This document shows positions 1 to 5,195 of a DNA stretch of 10,064 bases, one piece after another; the first letter of the stretch is position 1, and the number at the start of each line of letters is the position of its first letter. The notes under the pieces are model-generated. The model did no database searches. It saw only the letters and a list, made by a program, of their open reading frames with translations, and was not told where the DNA came from. Both the position numbers and the translations under genes were made by a program. The DNA is from Victivallales bacterium (GTDB taxonomy: Bacteria > Verrucomicrobiota > Lentisphaeria > Oligosphaerales > Oligosphaeraceae), in the NCBI GenBank assembly GCA_017615955.1, contig JAFZZD010000862.1, positions 1 to 10,064 on the forward strand, read 5' to 3'.

Positions 1-30
1 AATAAAGTGGGCGCCGAAGCGGCGCCCACT
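1..30 (-). terminator. Intrinsic terminator, minus-strand orientation
   Basis: Positions 6-16 (AGTGGGCGCCG) and 20-30 (CGGCGCCCACT) are perfectly complementary, giving an 11-bp GC-rich stem with a 3-nt loop. Read on the minus strand the hairpin is followed by TTTATT up to the window edge, a short U-rich tail. On the plus strand it is followed by CAGG, so termination is expected only for leftward transcripts, most likely clpB. The T-run may continue beyond the window, which cannot be seen. Its loop-proximal and outer bases resemble the opposite-facing terminator at 132-161. Confidence 0.6.
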
Positions 31-131
31 CAGGTTGGATAAACAACAGGGCAAAGCCCCAGACATCATGCACGGGTTGGCCAACCTGTGCGATTATCCA
101 ACAGGCGAAAACGGGCTAGTTGGCCAACTTG
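31..131 (+). ncRNA. Candidate structured RNA or regulatory dyad cluster of unknown family
   Basis: No open reading frame of note lies here. Complementary arms at 34-42 (GTTGGATAA) and 94-102 (TTATCCAAC) could close a three-way junction. Inside it sit a small hairpin (GGGC 49-52 with GCCC 56-59) and a long hairpin at 70-91 centred on the perfect palindrome GGTTGGCCAACC (75-86). A second perfect palindrome, AGTTGGCCAACT, follows at 118-129. On the plus strand the one non-Watson-Crick pair of the long hairpin (74 with 87) is a G-U wobble, whereas on the minus strand it is an A-C mismatch. With the plus-oriented terminator at 132-161 this mildly favours a plus-strand RNA. I do not recognise an RNA family. 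It could equally be a clpB 3' UTR or a DNA-binding site array. No promoter for such an RNA is visible, and its start may lie left of the window. Confidence 0.3.
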
Positions 132-161
132 AGTGCGCCCCACTTTGGGGCGCACTTTTTT
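132..161 (+). terminator. Strong intrinsic terminator, plus-strand orientation
   Basis: AGTGCGCCCCA (132-142) pairs perfectly with TGGGGCGCACT (146-156), an 11-bp stem with the loop CTT. On the plus strand it runs directly into six Ts (156-161), the classical rho-independent form. It ends 7 bp before the clpB stop codon, so it serves a rightward transcript arriving from the left: either the candidate structured RNA at 31-131 or a gene outside the window. On the minus strand the hairpin would also form in the clpB 3' UTR, but there it is followed by CAAGTTGG with no T-run. Confidence 0.7.
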
Positions 162-168
162 GCATTAT

Positions 169-2745
169 TTAGCAGTCGTAGCTGAAGGAGCCGTCCTTGT
201 ACTGCACCTTCAGGGTCTTGCCTTCGCAAAGCGTACCTGCCACAATCATCCTGGAGACTGGGTTCTCCAGGCGGCGCGTGATGACACGCTTCAATGGACG
301 CGCACCGTACACAGGGTCGTAGCCCTCCTCGGCAAGTGCCTGTTTTGCCTCGTCGCTGATCTCCAGTCCTATGCGCTGCACCGCAAGCCTCTTGGCGAAG
401 GCCTGTATCTGCAACTCCACAATGGCGGAGATGTGCTTCTTCTCCAGACGGTGGAACACCACTATGTCATCAAGCCTGTTCAGGAACTCGGGACGGAACG
501 CCTCACGCAACTTGGCCATCACGCGGTCGTGCATTGCGTCGTAGTCCTTGCCGTCGCTCTCGATGATGTCCCTGCTGCCGATATTGGAGGTCATTATGAT
601 GACGGTGTTCTTGAAGTCCACCAGTCTGCCCTGTGAATCGGTCAGCCTGCCATCGTCCAGCACCTGAAGCAGTATGTTGAACACGTCTGGATGCGCCTTC
701 TCGATTTCATCGAAAAGCAGCACGCAGTATGGACGGCGCCGCACCGCCTCAGTCAACTGCCCGCCTTCCTCGTGGCCGATGTATCCTGGAGGAGCGCCGA
801 CCAGACGAGAAACGGTGTGCTTCTCCATGTACTCGGACATGTCGATTCTCACCATGGCACGTTCATCGTCGAACATGGACTGAGCCAGCGTCTTCGCCAG
901 TTCGGTCTTGCCCACGCCAGTAGGTCCAAGGAATATGAAGCTGCCGATTGGCCTGTTGGGGTCTTTCAAGCCAGCCCTTGCCCTCAGGATTGCCTCGGAG
1001 ACAGCCTCCACTGCATCCTCCTGGCCAATGACACGCTTGTGCAATTCCACATCCAGTTTAAGCAGCTTTTCGCGCTCGCCCTCCATCAGCTTGGCAACTG
1101 GAATATGTGTCCACCTGCTGATGATCTCGGCGATGTCCTCTTCATCCACCTCCTCCTTCAGCAGCCTGTCTTCCTTTGCCGCCTTGATACGGGCCTCCGC
1201 CTCCTTCATCTTCTTCTCAAGGTCAAGGAGCGTGCTGTACTTGATTTCGGACACCTTCTCCAGATTGCCCTGCCTTTCGGCCTTGGCCATCTCCACCTTG
1301 GCGCTCTCCATTGCGGCCTTCAGCTCACGTATGGAGGCAATGTCCTTCTTCTCCGCCTCCCAGCGTGCCTGCAAAGCATCTGCCTTGGCCTTGACCTCGG
1401 CGAGTTCTTTCTCCAGTGCGCCTGTCCTCTCCTTGGAGGCGTCGTCCTTTTCCTTGCGCAGACCAGTCAGCTCGATTTCCAGCTGTGTCTTACGACGCAT
1501 TGCCTCGTCCAGTTCCACAGGGCGGCTGTCAATCTCGGTACGCAATTTTGCAGCGGCCTCATCCACCAGGTCGATTGCCTTGTCAGGCAGGAAACGCTCG
1601 GTGATGTAGCGGTCCGACAACACTGCGGCACTGACCAGCGCGGTATCCCTGATGCTTACGCCGTGGTGTATCTCATAGCGTTCCCTCAGGCCACGCAGAA
1701 TGGATATGGTGTCCTCAACTGAAGGCTGCTCCACCAGCACGGTTTGGAAACGACGCTCCAAGGCGGGGTCTTTCTCGATGTGCTTGCGGTATTCGTCCAA
1801 TGTGGTTGCGCCAATGCAGTGCAGTTCGCCCCTTGCCAGCATAGGCTTCAGCAGATTGCCCGCATCCATTGCGCCCTCTGAGGCGCCCGCGCCCACCACG
1901 GTGTGAAGTTCATCGATGAACAGTATGATCTCGCCTTCGGAGGAAGTGACCTCCTTCAGCACGGCCTTCAGCCTCTCCTCGAATTCGCCACGGTATTTTG
2001 CGCCAGCAATCAGCGCGCCCATGTCCAGCGAAATCAGCTTGTGGTTCTTCAGGCCTTCCGGCACATCCCCATGGCATATCCTTAGTGCAAGACCTTCCAC
2101 GATTGCGGTCTTGCCCACGCCTGGCTCACCAATCAGAACTGGATTGTTCTTTGTACGACGGGACAATATCTGCACCACACGCCGTATCTCCTCATCCCTG
2201 CCAATGACAGGATCCAGCTTGTCCTTGGCCGCCAGTGCAGTCAAATCCTTGCCGTATTTCTCCAGTGCCTGGAATGTGTTCTCTGGATTCTGGGATGTCA
2301 CACGCTGATTGCCGCGAATTGCCTTCAGCGCGTTCTGGAAGCTGCTTTTGCTTACATTGTAAGACTTAAGCATGTCAGCCGCAGTGGCCGACTTGTCCAG
2401 AATACCCAGCATAAGATGTTCCACGCTGACGTATTCATCCCCCATGCTCTTCGCAGCCTCTTCGGCAGCCTGCATCACAGCTGTGAAATCCCTGGAGGCA
2501 TAAATCTGCCCGTCGTTGCCGCTGACACGCGGGATTTTGTTCAATGTACGCTCAACCTCGCCCTTCAGTGCCCGCAAATCCACGTTGAGTTTGCCCAATA
2601 TGGCGGGAATCAGCCCCTCGTTGTCCTGCAGCAAGGCGGCCAGCAGGTGCATTGCGCTCAATTCCTGATGTCCCTTGCCAACCGCAATCTGCTGGCAGGT
2701 CCTCAATGCCTCAATAGTCTTTTCTGTGTACTTGTCCTGGTTCAT
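169..2745 (-). CDS. clpB: ATP-dependent chaperone/disaggregase ClpB
   Basis: ClpB is a cytoplasmic hexameric AAA+ machine that, with DnaK/DnaJ/GrpE, pulls polypeptides out of aggregates after heat or other proteotoxic stress. The 858-residue length matches the usual ~860. Visible in order are: two Clp-N repeats (about 1-145); AAA-1 with Walker A GEPGVGKT (206-213), Walker B LFIDE (275-279), pore-loop [10 protein letters not shown] (Tyr251) and arginine fingers R331/R332; the long charged coiled-coil M-domain (about 400-535), which separates ClpB from ClpA/ClpC; AAA-2 with Walker A GPTGVGKT (607-614), Walker B LLFDE (676-680), pore-loop GYIGHEEGG (Tyr655), arginine finger R757 and sensor-2 GAR (814-816). 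All catalytic motifs are intact. The ATG at 2745 is preceded by GGAGG at 8-nt spacing. The gene has its own likely sigma-54 promoter, so it is probably a separate unit from pbpC. The chain ends in an unremarkable SYDC. Confidence 0.98.
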   Translation of the reverse strand: MNQDKYTEKTIEALRTCQQIAVGKGHQELSAMHLLAALLQDNEGLIPAILGKLNVDLRALKGEVERTLNKIPRVSGNDGQIYASRDFTAVMQAAEEAAKSMGDEYVSVEHLMLGILDKSATAADMLKSYNVSKSSFQNALKAIRGNQRVTSQNPENTFQALEKYGKDLTALAAKDKLDPVIGRDEEIRRVVQILSRRTKNNPVLIGEPGVGKTAIVEGLALRICHGDVPEGLKNHKLISLDMGALIAGAKYRGEFEERLKAVLKEVTSSEGEIILFIDELHTVVGAGASEGAMDAGNLLKPMLARGELHCIGATTLDEYRKHIEKDPALERRFQTVLVEQPSVEDTISILRGLRERYEIHHGVSIRDTALVSAAVLSDRYITERFLPDKAIDLVDEAAAKLRTEIDSRPVELDEAMRRKTQLEIELTGLRKEKDDASKERTGALEKELAEVKAKADALQARWEAEKKDIASIRELKAAMESAKVEMAKAERQGNLEKVSEIKYSTLLDLEKKMKEAEARIKAAKEDRLLKEEVDEEDIAEIISRWTHIPVAKLMEGEREKLLKLDVELHKRVIGQEDAVEAVSEAILRARAGLKDPNRPIGSFIFLGPTGVGKTELAKTLAQSMFDDERAMVRIDMSEYMEKHTVSRLVGAPPGYIGHEEGGQLTEAVRRRPYCVLLFDEIEKAHPDVFNILLQVLDDGRLTDSQGRLVDFKNTVIIMTSNIGSRDIIESDGKDYDAMHDRVMAKLREAFRPEFLNRLDDIVVFHRLEKKHISAIVELQIQAFAKRLAVQRIGLEISDEAKQALAEEGYDPVYGARPLKRVITRRLENPVSRMIVAGTLCEGKTLKVQYKDGSFSYDC

Positions 2746-2753
2746 AGCTTTTA

Positions 2754-2758
2754 CCTCC
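2754..2758 (-). promoter_or_regulatory. clpB ribosome binding site
   Basis: GGAGG on the minus strand, 8 nt upstream of the clpB ATG, is a full Shine-Dalgarno core within an A-rich context (AAAACGGAGGTAAAAGCT). It fixes the start codon and predicts efficient translation. Confidence 0.85.
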
Positions 2759-2783
2759 GTTTTTTATAAATTACAATATGGAG

Positions 2784-2802
2784 ATAGCAAAAGCCATGCC
2801 AA
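2784..2802 (-). promoter_or_regulatory. Candidate sigma-54 (RpoN) -24/-12 promoter of clpB
   Basis: On the minus strand the sequence TTGGCATGGCTTTTGCT matches the sigma-54 consensus YTGGCACGrNNNTTGCW at every defined position except one (CATG for CACG). The invariant GG (2799-2800, -24) and GC (2787-2788, -12) are separated by exactly 10 nt, the spacing sigma-54 requires. The predicted start is near 2774-2775, giving a 5' UTR of about 29 nt that contains the GGAGG site and then the ATG, a sensible mRNA leader. Two dyads at roughly -80 to -115 could be the activator site. The match and spacing are seen directly; actual use by RpoN is inferred. Confidence 0.65.
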
Positions 2803-2810
2803 ATTTCAAA

Positions 2811-2838
2811 GTGGACAGTGGACAGTGGACTGTGGACT
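2811..2838. repeat. Heptamer tandem repeat, four units
   Basis: Four consecutive 7-bp units read GTGGACA, GTGGACA, GTGGACT, GTGGACT on the plus strand. They differ only by a coordinated A-to-T change in the last base of units three and four. The repeat lies between the putative sigma-54 promoter and the upstream dyads, about 36-64 bp before the predicted clpB start, in the region that must bend for an enhancer-bound activator to touch the polymerase. Short heptameric tandem repeats are known in intergenic DNA of several bacteria and may be prone to copy-number slippage. No function can be read from the sequence. Confidence 0.85.
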
Positions 2839-2855
2839 ATTGTTAGCGGAAAAAG

Positions 2856-2890
2856 TGCGACAAAATGACGCAGTTATGACAATTTGTCAT
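2856..2890. promoter_or_regulatory. Two adjacent dyads, candidate activator (UAS) or operator sites
   Basis: ATGACAATTTGTCAT (2876-2890) is a perfect 6-bp inverted repeat around a 3-bp centre. TGCGACAAAATGACGCA (2856-2872) is a second dyad with TGCG/CGCA and CA/TG arms and one mismatched pair. Both share the half-site GACAA, and their centres (2864 and 2883) are 19 bp apart, close to two helical turns. Relative to the sigma-54 start predicted near 2775 they sit at about -89 and -108, the usual place for enhancer-binding proteins. They do not match CIRCE (TTAGCACTC-N9-GAGTGCTAA). The regulator is unknown. Confidence 0.4.
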
Positions 2891-2901
2891 GTATGTCCAT
2901 C

Positions 2902-2925
2902 GTAGGGGGCGGCTTCAGCCGCCCC
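2902..2925 (+). repeat. REP-like palindrome with GTAG head
   Basis: The tetranucleotide GTAG (2902-2905) directly precedes a perfect 8-bp stem, GGGGCGGC (2906-2913) with GCCGCCCC (2918-2925), around a TTCA loop. GTAG next to a GC-rich imperfect or perfect palindrome is the hallmark of repetitive extragenic palindromes mobilised by RAYT (TnpA-REP) Y1 transposases. An element with the same 4-8-4-8 plan lies at 5167-5190. No T-run follows on either strand, so it is not a typical intrinsic terminator, though it could stabilise the 3' end of pbpC mRNA. Whether it is repeated genome-wide cannot be judged from this window. Confidence 0.45.
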
Positions 2926-2944
2926 GCTCGTCTGCGTCCTGACG

Positions 2945-2961
2945 CGCGGCCCCTGGCCGCG
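2945..2961 (-). other. GC-rich hairpin after the pbpC stop
   Basis: CGCGGCC (2945-2951) and GGCCGCG (2955-2961) form a perfect 7-bp stem with a 3-nt loop beginning 9 bp past the pbpC stop codon. A short GCGTCCTGACGC dyad (2934-2945) links it to the REP-like element. There is no U-tract on the minus strand, so it is a weak terminator candidate at best. It may be an mRNA 3'-end stabiliser or part of a composite palindromic repeat. Confidence 0.35.
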
Positions 2962-2970
2962 TAAATACCA

Positions 2971-5115
2971 CTATGGCTTTACCGTAAATGAGACGACGCT
3001 GGCCTCCAGTGAGCCATCGCTGGAAATGGCGCACACCTTGTGTGAGCCAAAGGCAAACTGCAATGCCTGGCCTTCATTTACAGCCCCCACATAGATGCCG
3101 TCCACATACCACAATGCGCTGGCATTCGCCTTCAGCGGAATGCTAGCCCCGCCCTCCTGGGCGACATAGTCTGCCTCCAATGGCGAGATGATCTTTATTT
3201 GCGAGCGTTTCTTTTCGCCGCATTTTCTGCATTCAGGCAGGGCAAAGCCTGGCAATGTCCAGCCATCAACTATATTCTGGCATTTTGCACTGGGTTTTAG
3301 GCCGCTTTCCTTGCAAAGCCTGCTTTGCGCAAGACAAGTCTCCGGTTCATCCCATTGGGGAGCTTTGTCAACGTACAGCGATGACATGATACGCCCGGCA
3401 CAAGGCGCCGCCACTTTGCCTCCCACAAGGTAGGATGATGCCTTGGGCATCTTGTTGCCAATCCATACGCCCACCGCATAGTCTGGCGTGTAGGCAATGC
3501 ACCAGGCATCCCGCAGGCCGTTGGAAGTGCCAGTCTTCCAGGCAATGTCCTTTGTGGTGCATGGAATCTGGTAAATTCGCAGCATCCTTGACACCATAAG
3601 CGCACATGGCTTGGAAAACACCTGCTGTCCCTTTGCGTCATTGCCATCCTGTAGAAAACTGGCCTTCTTGTATTCGCCGCCCCGTGCCAAAGCGGCATAC
3701 GCATCGGTCAGCTGCCATAGCGTGTGCCCTGCGGTGCCCAGGGCTATGGTAAGCCCCTTTTCCCTGCTTATTTTTTCACGCAGCTTGGCATCGTCAGGCA
3801 TCAATCCCAATTTGGAGAAGGTGTCCAGAGTGCGTTCCGTGCCCAATTGTGCCAACAAGCGAAGCACAGGCGTGTTGAGGGAACGACCCAAGGCATATTT
3901 TGCCTTGATGTCACCGGCAAATGTGCCATCATAATTGCCTGGCGAATACGCGCCAAAACTCAAAGGGGCATCAAGGAGTAATGTGTCCTCCGCAATCATG
4001 CCACCATCGATGGCCTCCGCATAGATGAATGGCTTCAGCGTGGACCCCGCGCTGCGGCGGCAAACAGCCGCATTGATCTGCCCGGTATGCTTCTCATGGA
4101 AGTCCAGTGTTCCCACCATTGCCAGTATCTTGCTGTTCTTCACATCAATCACGACAGCCGCGCCGTCCTTGGCATTGGGTATCATGGCACATTCCTGCTT
4201 TAGTATGCCTCGCACCGCCTTCTGTATGTCCATGTCCAGACTGGTACGAACATCATAGCAGTCCTTTCCAGCCTCACGCTTTGCATATCTCAGGTATATT
4301 TCCCGTTCAGGCCTATTGTTCCTTGTGTAATAGGAATGCTCCTCGAAGTCACGATAGTACAATGGTGCATTGTATAATTCCTCCAGGCTTGCCCTTTTTA
4401 GCTTGCCTGCTTTCTGCATTCTTAAAAGCACATTATACTGCCTGCGTTTTGCAATCTCGGGATGCCAATTTGGCCTGTATCCATTGGGTCTTTGCGGGAG
4501 GCCCGCCAGCAATGCGGCCTCTGGGATGCTAAGTTCCGCAGCCGTCTTGTCGAAATAAAATCTTGCAGCAGCCTGGATCCCGTAGATTTTGCCGCCGAAA
4601 GGCAGCCTGTTCACGTATTCCTCAAGGATTTGCTCCTTGGTATATACGCCTTCCAGATAGCGCGCCATGCAACCCTGCTGCACCTTGTTCCACAGTGTCT
4701 TCTTATGCCCCGCATCGGGCAATGACACCAGCTGCATCGTTATTGTGGACGCGCCAGACTGTTTGCGCATAAGCAGGACATTGCTGAAAAACGCCCTAAT
4801 AATCGCGGTATAGGAGACTCCGCCATGCCGCCAAAAGCCCTCGTCCTCAATGGCGATAATCGCGTCAATGAAAGCGGGTGACACCTGGCTTAACGGCACG
4901 GGTTCCCTGTTCTGGAAGTCGTAGGTGCGCTCGATGTGAATTACATTGCCCTGCCTGTCCAGAAACTGCCGTATCGGCGTCTGCTTCTCCAGACGCACCA
5001 TAGGGTTGAAAAGCAAATATGGCAGCACAATCCAAACGACCAATGCCACCAGAAACACAAAAACCAGCGCAATTCCAAGACACAATAATGCCTTTTTATA
5101 TAGTGCCTTATTCAT
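2971..5115 (-). CDS. pbpC: Penicillin-binding protein 1C (bifunctional peptidoglycan synthase)
   Basis: This class A PBP would polymerise lipid II glycan strands and cross-link stem peptides in the periplasm, anchored in the inner membrane. Residues 1-11 are basic, and a long hydrophobic segment (about 11-36) is the signal anchor. The GT51 glycosyltransferase domain (about 45-240) shows EDEGFWRHGG (catalytic Glu90), GASTITMQL (121-129) and ILEEYVNRLPFGG (163-175). The transpeptidase domain (about 290-585) has STLK (Ser358 nucleophile, Lys361), SLN (412-414) and KTGTS (527-531). The PBP1C-type C-terminal domain (about 640-712) follows a cysteine-rich stretch (C594, C601, C612, C629, C632). At 714 residues it is slightly shorter than the E. 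coli protein, with all motifs intact. The ATG at 5115 is chosen because an in-frame stop lies just upstream and the next methionines fall after the membrane segment; no Shine-Dalgarno is evident. It follows the A2M gene by 80 bp on the same strand. Confidence 0.96.
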   Translation of the reverse strand: MNKALYKKALLCLGIALVFVFLVALVVWIVLPYLLFNPMVRLEKQTPIRQFLDRQGNVIHIERTYDFQNREPVPLSQVSPAFIDAIIAIEDEGFWRHGGVSYTAIIRAFFSNVLLMRKQSGASTITMQLVSLPDAGHKKTLWNKVQQGCMARYLEGVYTKEQILEEYVNRLPFGGKIYGIQAAARFYFDKTAAELSIPEAALLAGLPQRPNGYRPNWHPEIAKRRQYNVLLRMQKAGKLKRASLEELYNAPLYYRDFEEHSYYTRNNRPEREIYLRYAKREAGKDCYDVRTSLDMDIQKAVRGILKQECAMIPNAKDGAAVVIDVKNSKILAMVGTLDFHEKHTGQINAAVCRRSAGSTLKPFIYAEAIDGGMIAEDTLLLDAPLSFGAYSPGNYDGTFAGDIKAKYALGRSLNTPVLRLLAQLGTERTLDTFSKLGLMPDDAKLREKISREKGLTIALGTAGHTLWQLTDAYAALARGGEYKKASFLQDGNDAKGQQVFSKPCALMVSRMLRIYQIPCTTKDIAWKTGTSNGLRDAWCIAYTPDYAVGVWIGNKMPKASSYLVGGKVAAPCAGRIMSSLYVDKAPQWDEPETCLAQSRLCKESGLKPSAKCQNIVDGWTLPGFALPECRKCGEKKRSQIKIISPLEADYVAQEGGASIPLKANASALWYVDGIYVGAVNEGQALQFAFGSHKVCAISSDGSLEASVVSFTVKP

Positions 5116-5125
5116 TAATCATTGT

Positions 5126-5135
5126 TTGTTAACAA
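5126..5135. other. Perfect 10-bp palindrome upstream of pbpC
   Basis: TTGTTAACAA is self-complementary and centred 15-16 bp upstream of the pbpC ATG, where a ribosome binding site would normally lie. It could be a small operator or a chance AT-rich palindrome. Nothing else in the A2M-pbpC gap resembles a promoter. Confidence 0.25.
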
Positions 5136-5166
5136 TAACGTTTTGGCGCGAAGCAGGCCGTTGGTG

Positions 5167-5190
5167 CGACGGCGGGGACGCCGTCGCTAC
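5167..5190 (-). repeat. REP-like palindrome with GTAG head
   Basis: On the minus strand GTAG (5190-5187) is followed at once by CGACGGCG, loop TCCC, then CGCCGTCG: an 8-bp perfect stem with a 4-nt loop, the same architecture as the element at 2902-2925 but with a different stem sequence. It begins 6 bp after the A2M stop codon and is preceded by two or three GTA-type triplets. There is no T-run, so complete termination before pbpC is unlikely. It may tune the ratio of A2M to PbpC mRNA, or simply be an inserted mobile palindrome. Confidence 0.45.
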
Positions 5191-5195
5191 TACTA

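Noticed and set aside
34..102. Integron attC-like site, since GTTGGAT and ATCCAAC fit GTTRRRY and RYYYAAC
   Set aside because: The order is reversed (GTTRRRY before RYYYAAC on both strands), so the arms cannot form an attC R''/R' pair, and there is no cassette gene or integrase in view.
691..1722. A 343-codon plus-strand open frame antisense to clpB
   Set aside because: It lies wholly within clpB, has low-complexity Leu/Cys/His-rich composition typical of antisense translation of a GC-rich gene, and no recognisable domain or ribosome binding site.
2764..2790. A sigma-70-like pair TTGCTA / TTATAA upstream of clpB
   Set aside because: The spacing is only 15 nt, both boxes are weak, and the resulting leader would leave almost no room before the GGAGG site. 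The -24/-12 match in the same place is much better.
2811..2838. CRISPR or direct-repeat array
   Set aside because: Units are 7 bp, contiguous and without spacers, so it is a simple tandem repeat.
2934..2961. Intrinsic terminator for pbpC
   Set aside because: The hairpins are strong but no T-run follows on the minus strand, so only a weak or factor-dependent role can be proposed.
2746..2970. CIRCE (HrcA) operator upstream of clpB
   Set aside because: No TTAGCACTC or GAGTGCTAA arm, even degenerate, is present; the dyads found have different half-sites and spacing.
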